Shown: positions 1 through 6,650 of the stretch, one piece after another
Layout: each line of letters opens with the position of its first letter
How positions within the stretch are numbered: position 1 is the first letter of the stretch
NCBI GenBank assembly: GCA_903918325.1
Contig: CAIXDY010000184.1
Span: 1 to 7,060 of the forward strand
Direction: 5' to 3'
DNA from: an uncultured Actinomycetes bacterium
GTDB lineage: Bacteria; Actinomycetota; Actinomycetes; Nanopelagicales; Nanopelagicaceae
Length of the DNA: 7,060 nucleotides
Translations under genes and position numbers: made by a program
The notes under the pieces: generated by a model
The model's database searches: none
Seen by the model: the letters and a program-made list of their open reading frames with translations, nothing else
Told to the model about the DNA's origin: nothing

Positions 1-18
1 CGTGTGCTCTTCCGATCT
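1..18. other. Residual Illumina adapter sequence (not genomic)
   Basis: The first 18 bases, CGTGTGCTCTTCCGATCT, are identical to the 3' end of the Illumina TruSeq read-2 adapter as I know it. Genomic sequence therefore starts at base 19. Read in the ilvN frame from base 2, the adapter is open and begins with GTG, so it supplies a false start and the residues MCSSDL. These have no counterpart in IlvN proteins, whereas the residues directly after them match the family. This implies that the left edge of the window is a contig end assembled from untrimmed reads. Confidence 0.96.
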
Positions 19-19
19 C

Positions 20-301
20 CAACACACACTCGAAGTTTTAGTTGAAAACTCACCTGGAGTATTAGCCCGCGTTGCCGGTTTATTTTCACGCCGTGCATAC
101 AACATTGAACGCTTATCTGTAGGTCCTACAGCTGACCCATCCGTTTCGCAGATGGATATCGTGGTTAATCTAGAAGGCCATGCACTGGAGCAAGTAATTG
201 CACAGTTAGATAAGTTGATCAATGTTATTTCTATTAAGGAAATCCTTCCAAATAAAGCAGCACCAACCGTTCACGACACTCAACCCGATTACCAGAACTA
301 A
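20..301 (+). CDS. ilvN: Acetolactate synthase small (regulatory) subunit, short ACT-only form, 5' end missing
   Basis: Regulatory subunit of acetolactate (acetohydroxyacid) synthase, the cytoplasmic enzyme that opens valine, leucine and isoleucine synthesis; it activates the catalytic subunit IlvB and usually mediates valine feedback. The 93 genomic residues form one ACT domain with family hallmarks: LEVLVENSPGVLARVAGLFS near the start, then RRAYNIERLSVGPT, SQMDIVV and QLDKLINVISI. The true start codon lies just off the left edge; comparison with the family suggests only a few residues are lost. The reading frame continues left into adapter, so a start at base 2 is false. Full-length actinobacterial IlvN is about 165 residues, with a second C-terminal domain. 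Here the protein stops after a 16-residue tail (NKAAPTVHDTQPDYQN), and ilvC begins 12 bases later, so the second domain is absent. ilvB would be expected immediately upstream. Confidence 0.9.
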   Translation, partial: QHTLEVLVENSPGVLARVAGLFSRRAYNIERLSVGPTADPSVSQMDIVVNLEGHALEQVIAQLDKLINVISIKEILPNKAAPTVHDTQPDYQN

Positions 302-306
302 AGGAG
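301..306 (+). promoter_or_regulatory. Ribosome binding site of ilvC
   Basis: AAGGAG is a near-perfect Shine-Dalgarno sequence, 7 bases before the GTG at 314, and its first base is the last base of the ilvN stop codon. It is the strongest ribosome binding site in the window. It supports the GTG at 314 over the in-frame ATG at 326 as the ilvC start. Confidence 0.8.
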
Positions 307-313
307 AAATACC

Positions 314-1351
314 GTGGCAGCAACGATGTATCACGAAGAGGATGCAGATCTATCCATCATCCAAGGTCGCAAAGTCGCGATTATCGGTTACGGCTCACAA
401 GGACATGCACACGCGCTTAACTTGCGCGACAGTGGTGTCGATGTACGTGTCGGATTAAAAGAAGGTTCAGCATCGCGCGCTAAAGCCGAAGCCGAAGGTC
501 TTCGTGTTGTATCGGTTGCAGATGCCGTAAAGGAAGCAACAGTCATCATGATTTTGGCACCTGACCATGTTCAGCGTCATATTTATACCGAATCGATTTT
601 GCCTAACTTAAAAGATGGCGATGCTTTGTTCTTTGGTCACGGTTTTAATATTCGCTTTGGTTACATTAAGCCAACTGCATCAGTAGATGTTTGCATGGTT
701 GCACCAAAGGGTCCAGGCCACTTAGTTCGCCGTGAGTACGCAGCAGGCCGTGGAGTTCCAGTCATCGTTGCAGTTGAACAAGATTCAACTGGAAGTGCAT
801 GGCCGCTGACACTTTCATATGCCAAAGCAATCGGCGGACTACGTGCTGGTGGAATTTTGACAACATTTACTGAAGAGACTGAGACAGATCTATTTGGTGA
901 GCAGTCCGTTCTTTGCGGTGGTGCTTCGCAACTAGTTATGTATGGCTTTGAAGTTTTAACTGAAGCTGGTTATCAGCCAGAAGTTGCTTACTTTGAATGC
1001 TTACATGAACTTAAATTGATCGTAGATTTAATGTACGAAGGCGGAATTGCAAAGCAGCGTTGGTCAGTTTCTGACACTGCAGAGTTTGGCGATTATGTTT
1101 CTGGTCCACGTGTTATTGATCCACATGTGAAAGAAAATATGAAGGCTGTACTTGCAGACATCCAGAGCGGCGCCTTTGCAAAACGCTTTATTGATGACCA
1201 AGAAGCAGGAGCTCCTGAATTTAAGTCACTTCGCACTAAGGGTGAGACACATCCAATTGAGGCCGTTGGCCGCGAACTTCGCAAGATGTTTTCATGGATG
1301 AAGCAGTCAAAGGGCGATGACTATAAAGAGGGAAGCGCGGCGCGTGGCTAA
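314..1351 (+). CDS. ilvC: Ketol-acid reductoisomerase (NADP+), class I
   Basis: Cytoplasmic enzyme of valine, leucine and isoleucine synthesis. It isomerises and reduces 2-acetolactate or 2-aceto-2-hydroxybutyrate to the dihydroxy acids, using Mg2+ and NAD(P)H. The 345 residues fit the short class I form. An N-terminal Rossmann domain carries GYGSQG at 25-30 and the cofactor-selecting loop around RVGLKEGSAS (45-54). H109 in FFGHGFNI and K132 in APKGPG match conserved active-site residues. The C-terminal knotted domain (from about 183) has the metal and substrate residues D192 and E196 in DLFGEQ, E228 and E232 in ECLHE, and S253. The GTG start is chosen for its Shine-Dalgarno sequence and because the product aligns with actinobacterial IlvC at its N-terminus. 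It lies 12 bases after ilvN, and its last 8 bases overlap serA. No key residue appears to be missing. Confidence 0.97.
   Translation: MAATMYHEEDADLSIIQGRKVAIIGYGSQGHAHALNLRDSGVDVRVGLKEGSASRAKAEAEGLRVVSVADAVKEATVIMILAPDHVQRHIYTESILPNLKDGDALFFGHGFNIRFGYIKPTASVDVCMVAPKGPGHLVRREYAAGRGVPVIVAVEQDSTGSAWPLTLSYAKAIGGLRAGGILTTFTEETETDLFGEQSVLCGGASQLVMYGFEVLTEAGYQPEVAYFECLHELKLIVDLMYEGGIAKQRWSVSDTAEFGDYVSGPRVIDPHVKENMKAVLADIQSGAFAKRFIDDQEAGAPEFKSLRTKGETHPIEAVGRELRKMFSWMKQSKGDDYKEGSAARG
1328..1333 (+). promoter_or_regulatory. Ribosome binding site of serA, inside the ilvC 3' end
   Basis: GAGGGA sits 10 bases before the GTG at 1344, within the last codons of ilvC. It supports that GTG as the serA start. 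The upstream in-frame ATG at 1317 has no comparable motif and would add nine residues (MTIKREARR) not seen in the family. Confidence 0.6.
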
Positions 1352-2936
1352 ACCTGTTGTATTAATCGCTGAAGAGCTAAGCCCAGCAACGCTTGAAGCT
1401 CTTGGCCCAGATTTTGATGTCGTTAATTGTGACGGCGCAGATCGCAGCCAACTGCTTGCAGCTCTTGCTAAGGGAGTAGATGCCGTCTTGATTCGCTCTG
1501 CGACAAAGATGGATTCAGAAGCGATTGCTGCGGCAAAAGGTTTAAAAGTTATTGCACGTGCAGGTGTTGGTTTAGATAACGTTGACATTCCGGCAGCAAC
1601 TGCTGCTGGTGTCATGGTTGTTAACGCACCAACTTCAAATATCGTGAGTGCTGCAGAGCTTGCAATTTCATTATTGCTGGCTTCAGCGCGTTTTATTTCT
1701 CCAGCAAATGCCGCGCTTCGCAATGGCAAGTGGGCGCGTTCGAAGTTCACTGGAGCAGAGTTATTTGAAAAGACATTGGGAATCGTTGGTTTCGGACGCA
1801 TTGGTCAGTTAGTTGCTTCACGCATGCAGGCATTTGGAATGAACGTTGTTGCTTATGACCCTTATCTTCAACCAGCTCGAGCTGCTCAACTTGGTGTGAA
1901 GTTAGTTGAACTTGATGAACTTTTGAAAACATCTGATTTCATCACAATTCACTTACCTAAAACAAAAGAGACGGCTTACTTGATTGGTGTTGAAGCCCTT
2001 AAAAAGGTGAAGCCATCGGTTCGTATTGTTAACGCTGCCCGTGGTGGCGTTCTGGATGAAGCAGCTTTGTATGATGCAATCAAAGAAGGTCGTGTTGCAG
2101 GGGCGGGCTTGGATGTATTTGCCACTGAACCTTGTACTGATTCTCCGCTATTTGCCCTTGATCAAGTTGTAGCAACACCTCACTTAGGTGCCTCAACTGA
2201 TGAAGCACAAGAACGTGCTGGAATTGCAGTTGCAGTGTCAGTTCGCAAAGCTTTAGCGGGCGAACTTGTTCCAGATGCGGTAAATGTTAAGGGTGGAGTA
2301 ATTCACGAAGATATTCGCCCATCTTTGCCACTGGTTGAAAAAATGTCAGAGATTGCAACTGAATTGCTTGGTGAATTACCAGTAAATATCGATGTGACTG
2401 TAAAAGGTGAAATCTCGGTTCACGATGCTTCAATTTTAGCTATTAGCGCGCTCAAAGGTGGGCTAGTGGCTGTTGGCGCTGAAGAAGTCACCTACGTAAA
2501 TGCCCCAGGACTAGCGGCTGAACGTGGAATGGTTTCAGCAGTTTCGAATACCGCTGAATGTCATGAGTATCGTTCAATGATCTCGCTGCGAGCAACAACG
2601 GCAACAGGTAAAGCCATAACAGTTGATGGAACGCTTATGGGAATTAAGCAAGTTCAAAAGATCGTTGGAATCGATTCATTCCGCCTCGATCTACCACCAA
2701 CCGATAATATTCTTTTCATTCGCTACGTAGATCGTCCTGGAATTATTGGAATTGTTGGACAGACATTAGGGGAAGCTAAGGTAAACATTGCTGCGATGCA
2801 GGTTGCTCGAGCACAAGCCGGTGGAGTTGCCTTGATGGCACTAACAGTTGATTCACAAGTCAGCGAAGATATCGTTGCTAAAGTAAAGAAAGATACTGAT
2901 GCCGAGTTCGCTCGTTCAGTATTTTTGGTGGACTAA
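1344..2936 (+). CDS. serA: D-3-phosphoglycerate dehydrogenase, long form with ASB and ACT domains
   Basis: Catalyses the first step of serine synthesis in the cytoplasm, oxidising 3-phosphoglycerate to 3-phosphohydroxypyruvate with NAD+. From the GTG start the protein has 530 residues, close to the roughly 529 of actinobacterial homologues. The substrate domain includes RSATKMD (51-57) and ARAGVGLDNVD (71-81). The NAD domain has GFGRIG at 149-154 and D172, which should bind the adenosine ribose. The catalytic trio is R233 (NAARGG), E262 (ATEP) and H280 (TPHLGAS). An inserted allosteric substrate-binding domain spans about 319-455, and a C-terminal ACT domain about 456-530. Y461, D463 and N481 of the ACT domain match serine-contacting positions known from the Mycobacterium tuberculosis enzyme, so serine feedback is likely. 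It overlaps ilvC by 8 bases and leuB by 1 base. It is the only gene of the cluster that does not belong to branched-chain synthesis. Confidence 0.96.
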   Translation: MAKPVVLIAEELSPATLEALGPDFDVVNCDGADRSQLLAALAKGVDAVLIRSATKMDSEAIAAAKGLKVIARAGVGLDNVDIPAATAAGVMVVNAPTSNIVSAAELAISLLLASARFISPANAALRNGKWARSKFTGAELFEKTLGIVGFGRIGQLVASRMQAFGMNVVAYDPYLQPARAAQLGVKLVELDELLKTSDFITIHLPKTKETAYLIGVEALKKVKPSVRIVNAARGGVLDEAALYDAIKEGRVAGAGLDVFATEPCTDSPLFALDQVVATPHLGASTDEAQERAGIAVAVSVRKALAGELVPDAVNVKGGVIHEDIRPSLPLVEKMSEIATELLGELPVNIDVTVKGEISVHDASILAISALKGGLVAVGAEEVTYVNAPGLAAERGMVSAVSNTAECHEYRSMISLRATTATGKAITVDGTLMGIKQVQKIVGIDSFRLDLPPTDNILFIRYVDRPGIIGIVGQTLGEAKVNIAAMQVARAQAGGVALMALTVDSQVSEDIVAKVKKDTDAEFARSVFLVD

Positions 2937-3970
2937 TGAAAACTATTAATTTAGCTGTAATCGCTGGCGATGGAATCGGACCGGAAGTTGTTAATGAAGG
3001 TCTAAAGGTTCTGGATGCAGTCGCCAAGAAATACGATGTGGTATTTAGTAAAACTGCTTACGATCTTGGCGCAGGTTTTTGGCACCGCACTGGTGAAGTC
3101 TTGCCTCAAAATATTTTGGATGAGATTGCTACTAAAGATGTAATTTTGTTGGGCGCAGTTGGAGATCCAACTGTTCCTAGCGGAGTTCTAGAACGTGGAC
3201 TCTTGCTCAAACTTCGTTTTGCTTTCGATCATTACATCAATTTGCGTCCAGCACGATTAATGCCTGGAGTAACTGGACCATTGGCAACTAAAGCTGCAAT
3301 TGATTTTGTTGTTGTGCGCGAAGGTACCGAAGGTCCGTATGTTGGTGCCGGGGGAGTTCTTGCCGAGGGTACCGATGCAGAAATCGCAACTGAAGAAAGT
3401 TTGAATACTCGCCGCGGTGCAGAGCGGGTCATTCGGGATGCTTTTGAACGTGCACTTAAACGTGATCGCAAGAAACTAACTTTGGTTCATAAGAACAATG
3501 TTTTAACGCGTGCGGGCGGACTTTGGACGCGCACGTTCAATGAAGTAGCCAAGGAGTATCCAACAGTTACAACTGATTATCTTCATGTGGATGCAGCCTC
3601 AATGTTTTTCGTAACAAATCCAGAACGCTTTGATGTAGTTGTTACGGATAATCTTTTTGGAGATATCTTGACCGATATTGCCGCAGCAATCTGTGGTGGA
3701 ATTGGTTTAGCCGCATCTGGCAACATCAATCCAACCGGAAAATTTCCTTCGATGTTCGAGCCGGTTCACGGTTCAGCACCTGATATCGCTGGCAAAAATA
3801 TTGCCGATCCGACCGCCACGGTGATGTCAGTTGCCATGATGCTTGATCACTTGGGATTTTCAGATGCTGCACGTGATGTTGAACGTGCAGTTGCGGCAGA
3901 TTTATTAGCTCGTGGAGATAAAAAGCGAAGCACTAGCGAAGTGGGAGATGCGCTAGTCGCAGCGTTATAA
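2936..3970 (+). CDS. leuB: 3-isopropylmalate dehydrogenase
   Basis: Oxidatively decarboxylates 3-isopropylmalate to 2-oxoisocaproate in leucine synthesis, using NAD+ and Mg2+ or Mn2+. In organisms with citramalate synthase it commonly also converts 3-methylmalate to 2-oxobutyrate for isoleucine. The 344 residues match the actinobacterial form. Visible landmarks are GDGIGPE (11-17); the substrate loop LERGLLLKLR (85-94) ending in R94; R104; R128 and Y135 in REGTEGPY; K186 in VHKNNV; metal ligands D219, D243 and D247 (DNLFGDILTD); and the NAD-binding segment EPVHGSAPDIAGKNIADP (275-292). The leucine-rich LERGLL loop favours isopropylmalate dehydrogenase over isocitrate or tartrate dehydrogenase. 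The ATG shares one base with the serA stop (TAATG). Only a weak GGTGGA lies 3 bases upstream of the start, so translation probably depends on ribosomes finishing serA. Confidence 0.96.
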   Translation: MKTINLAVIAGDGIGPEVVNEGLKVLDAVAKKYDVVFSKTAYDLGAGFWHRTGEVLPQNILDEIATKDVILLGAVGDPTVPSGVLERGLLLKLRFAFDHYINLRPARLMPGVTGPLATKAAIDFVVVREGTEGPYVGAGGVLAEGTDAEIATEESLNTRRGAERVIRDAFERALKRDRKKLTLVHKNNVLTRAGGLWTRTFNEVAKEYPTVTTDYLHVDAASMFFVTNPERFDVVVTDNLFGDILTDIAAAICGGIGLAASGNINPTGKFPSMFEPVHGSAPDIAGKNIADPTATVMSVAMMLDHLGFSDAARDVERAVAADLLARGDKKRSTSEVGDALVAAL

Positions 3971-3972
3971 AA

Positions 3973-5052
3973 ATGAAAATTACTCTCAACCCAAACGCTA
4001 AAGATGAAGCGACTCGTAATGCCCTTGTTGCTGAAGGCGGTTTCGGTAAGTACTACACCGACCACATGGTTGTATGTGAGTGGACTGAAAAAGATGGCTG
4101 GGGTGAACCTGAATTAAAACCGTATGGACCGCTTTCACTAGATCCGGCAACTGCGGTGTTTCATTATGGTCAGGAAATATTTGAGGGTATGAAGGCTTAT
4201 CGCCAACCCGATGGCTCAATTTCATTATTCCGCCCGGAGGCAAATGCAAAACGTTTTGCTAACTCTGCACGTCGCTTAGCGCTTCCAGAAATGCCTGAAT
4301 CACTTTTTATGAAAACTGTTGAAACTCTAGTTAAGCAAGATGCTGGTTGGGTTCCAAATAAAGTAGGAGAGTCTTTATATATTCGTCCATTCATGATTGC
4401 CACTGAAGTTGGTTTAGGTGTGCGCCCAACGAATAAAGCTACTTATATTCTGATTGCAACACCTGCCGGCGCTTACTTTGATCCCTCAAAAGCAGTATCT
4501 GTATGGATTTCAACTGAATATGTTCGCGCCGCGCAAGGTGGAACAGGTGAAGCTAAATGTGGCGGAAACTATGCCGCCTCTCTTGTTGCGCAAAAAGCTG
4601 CAGCTCAAGAAGGTTGCGATCAAGTTGTGTGGATCGATGCCAAAGAACGCAAATGGGTTGAAGAGATGGGTGGGATGAATCTTTACTTTGTAAAGGGTAA
4701 AGGCTCAGATGCAACGGTTATAACTCCCAAGTTAACTGGAACTTTGCTTCCAGGTATTACTCGCGACTCAATCCTCTCGGTAGCTAAAGATTTAGGTTAT
4801 AAAACTGAAGAAGTAATGTTGAGCATCGACGATTGGCGCGATGGCGTTGCTAGTGGTGATATCACTGAAATTTTTGCGTGCGGAACCGCAGCGGTAGTTT
4901 CTCCGGTTGGTTCGGCTAAAAGCACTATGGGTGTTTGGGTTACCGGTGATGGGCAACCAGGTGTAATCACGATGCAGATCCGAAATCACTTATTAGCAAT
5001 TCAACATGGCACAACAGCTGATGCACATAACTGGGTACACAAGGTCTGCTAA
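3973..5052 (+). CDS. ilvE: Branched-chain amino acid aminotransferase (BCAT)
   Basis: PLP-dependent fold type IV aminotransferase that makes the last step of valine, leucine and isoleucine synthesis, moving the amino group from glutamate to the 2-oxo acids. The 359 residues fit the eukaryote-like and actinobacterial BCAT group, which is longer than the roughly 309-residue E. coli IlvE. Landmarks are FGKYYTDHMV (24-33), HYGQEIFEGMKAYR (64-77), YIRPFMIATE (136-145), the PLP lysine K195 in GEAKCGGNYAAS, EEMGGMN (230-236), LLPGITRDSIL (258-268), and GTAAVVSPVG (304-313) for the cofactor phosphate. The start follows the leuB stop by 2 bases. No Shine-Dalgarno motif lies at normal spacing: the nearest purine run, GGGAG at 3943-3947, is 25 bases away, which again points to translational coupling. 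The next gene shares one base with its stop. Confidence 0.96.
   Translation: MKITLNPNAKDEATRNALVAEGGFGKYYTDHMVVCEWTEKDGWGEPELKPYGPLSLDPATAVFHYGQEIFEGMKAYRQPDGSISLFRPEANAKRFANSARRLALPEMPESLFMKTVETLVKQDAGWVPNKVGESLYIRPFMIATEVGLGVRPTNKATYILIATPAGAYFDPSKAVSVWISTEYVRAAQGGTGEAKCGGNYAASLVAQKAAAQEGCDQVVWIDAKERKWVEEMGGMNLYFVKGKGSDATVITPKLTGTLLPGITRDSILSVAKDLGYKTEEVMLSIDDWRDGVASGDITEIFACGTAAVVSPVGSAKSTMGVWVTGDGQPGVITMQIRNHLLAIQHGTTADAHNWVHKVC
5041..5044 (+). promoter_or_regulatory. Weak ribosome binding site of cimA
   Basis: AAGG lies 7 bases before the cimA ATG, inside the final codons of ilvE. The match is short, and the start also shares a base with the ilvE stop, so coupling may matter as much as this site. 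Confidence 0.4.
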
Positions 5053-6641
5053 TGCCAGTATCAGATGCATTTCATATTTATGACACCACGTTGCGCGATG
5101 GCGCCCAGCAAGAGGGCTTAAACCTCTCGGTTCATGACAAGTTAGCTATTGCTCGCCACTTAGATGAACTAGGTGTTGGATTTATTGAAGGTGGTTGGCC
5201 AGGAGCAAATCCTAAGGACACGGAGTTTTTTGCCCGCGCAAAAAAAGAACTTCAATTAAAAAATGCAACCTTTGTTGCTTTTGGTGCAACTCGCCGTCCG
5301 AATGTAAAAGCCGCCGATGATGTTCTCCTTGGCGCATTACGTGATTCCGGTGCACCTGCAGTCACTTTGGTCGCAAAAGCTTTTGATCGACACGTTGATT
5401 TAGCTCTTAAGACAACCCTGGATGAAAATCTAGAAATGATTCGTGATTCTGTTACCCATTTAATTTCTGAAGGCCAGCGTGTATTTTTAGATGCAGAACA
5501 CTTCTTTGATGGATATCGCAGCAACCGTGCTTATGCCCTAGAAGTTGTGCGTGTAGCTGCCGAGGCCGGCGCCGATGTGATTGCGCTCTGCGATACAAAT
5601 GGTGGCATGTTGCCGGACGAGTTATCACAAGTTGTTCATGATGTTTTAACTGCAAGTTCTGCACGCCTTGGAATCCATTGCCACAATGACACAGGCTGCG
5701 CAGTTGCTAACTCAATGGCCGCCGTTGCCGCTGGAGCTACCCATGTTCAGGGAACGCTCAATGGTTATGGTGAACGAACCGGTAACGCCGATCTTGTCAC
5801 CATCATCGCTAATTTAGAGTTAAAGAAGCATCAACTTGTACTTCCGGAGAATTCTTTGCGTGAGGCTTTCAGAATTTCACATGCCGTGGCTGAAGTGACA
5901 AATGTATCGTCAAGTGCGCGCCAACCTTATGTTGGTGTCTCGGCTTTTGCGCACAAAGCGGGCTTACATGCCAGTGCAATCAAAGTAGATCCTTCGCTCT
6001 ACCAACATGAAGATCCATCTTCGGTTGGCAACGATATGCGCATGCTTGTTAGCGACATGGCTGGCCGAGCCTCTATTGAATTAAAGTCACAAGAACTCGG
6101 TGTAGATCTTGGCGGCAATAAAGAACTTATTGGACGAATCGTTGATCGCGTTAAAGAGATGGAATCTCGTGGTTTTACTTTTGAGGCAGCAGATGCATCC
6201 TTTGAATTATTAGTTTTGGAAGAATTGAATGGTAAACGACCATCATTTTTCACAATTGATCACTGGTTAACAACCGTAGAACGCTCAGAGGATCAAAGTA
6301 TTCTCACAAAAGCCGAAGTGAAAGTAACGGCCAAAGGTAAGCAAATTTCATGTTCTGGAGTTGGTAACGGTCCAGTGAATGCCTTTGATAATGCGTTACG
6401 AACTGGATTAAAAACTTTGTATCCAGAGCTTGAAGTTTTAGAGCTCACTGACTACAAGGTGCGCATTCTTGAAGGTCGCTTAGGTACTGGCGCAGTAACT
6501 CGCGTATTGGTAGAAACCAGCGATGGCAAGGGCGAATGGAACACCGTTGGCGTGCATGAAAACGTTATCGCTGCATCTGCCATGGCTCTTGAAGATGCCG
6601 TCACCTTCGGCCTTCTTCGTCAAGGACGCAAACCCGAGTAA
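5052..6641 (+). CDS. cimA: (R)-citramalate synthase
   Basis: Condenses pyruvate with acetyl-CoA to (R)-citramalate, the entry to the threonine-independent route to 2-oxobutyrate and isoleucine. It belongs to the DRE-TIM metallolyase family. The TIM barrel (about 7-270) opens with YDTTLRDGAQQEG, giving catalytic R15 and D16. It continues with FIEGGWPGANPKD (44-56), DAEHFFDGY (147-155), LCDTNGGMLP (179-188), the metal-binding H209 and H211 in GIHCHND, and the glycine-rich NGYGERTGNADL (237-248). A linker region contains AFAHKAGLHASA (298-309). A C-terminal LeuA-type regulatory domain (about 400-522) includes NGPVNAFDNALR and DYKVRILEG. Overall sequence and length (529) match the long actinobacterial CimA type rather than LeuA or homocitrate synthase. 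The substrate is inferred from this likeness plus the neighbours leuB, ilvC and ilvE. The C-terminal domain suggests feedback control, probably by isoleucine. The ATG overlaps the ilvE stop by one base. Confidence 0.91.
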   Translation: MPVSDAFHIYDTTLRDGAQQEGLNLSVHDKLAIARHLDELGVGFIEGGWPGANPKDTEFFARAKKELQLKNATFVAFGATRRPNVKAADDVLLGALRDSGAPAVTLVAKAFDRHVDLALKTTLDENLEMIRDSVTHLISEGQRVFLDAEHFFDGYRSNRAYALEVVRVAAEAGADVIALCDTNGGMLPDELSQVVHDVLTASSARLGIHCHNDTGCAVANSMAAVAAGATHVQGTLNGYGERTGNADLVTIIANLELKKHQLVLPENSLREAFRISHAVAEVTNVSSSARQPYVGVSAFAHKAGLHASAIKVDPSLYQHEDPSSVGNDMRMLVSDMAGRASIELKSQELGVDLGGNKELIGRIVDRVKEMESRGFTFEAADASFELLVLEELNGKRPSFFTIDHWLTTVERSEDQSILTKAEVKVTAKGKQISCSGVGNGPVNAFDNALRTGLKTLYPELEVLELTDYKVRILEGRLGTGAVTRVLVETSDGKGEWNTVGVHENVIAASAMALEDAVTFGLLRQGRKPE

Positions 6642-6650
6642 AGTTGGCTC

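Noticed and set aside
2..19. GTG at base 2 as the ilvN start, giving an N-terminus MCSSDL
   Set aside because: These codons are adapter sequence and have no equivalent in IlvN proteins.
250..313. Frameshift or pseudogene explanation for the short IlvN
   Set aside because: Only 12 bases lie between the ilvN stop and the ilvC start, so no out-of-frame remnant of the C-terminal domain exists.
222..458. Plus-strand open frame of 78 codons across the ilvN-ilvC junction
   Set aside because: It overlaps two well-supported genes in another frame and its translation resembles no protein family.
1307..1801. Minus-strand open frame of 164 codons opposite serA
   Set aside because: It is low-complexity, alanine- and serine-rich mirror coding opposite a conserved enzyme, with no ribosome binding site or recognisable domain.
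4454..4678. Plus-strand 74-codon frame inside ilvE
   Set aside because: It is a shifted-frame shadow of the PLP-lysine region of the aminotransferase.
5052..6641. cimA as 2-isopropylmalate synthase (leuA) or homocitrate synthase
   Set aside because: The EGGWPGANPKD and EHFFDGY motifs, the length and the overall sequence match the long CimA type, and the neighbours fit the citramalate route.
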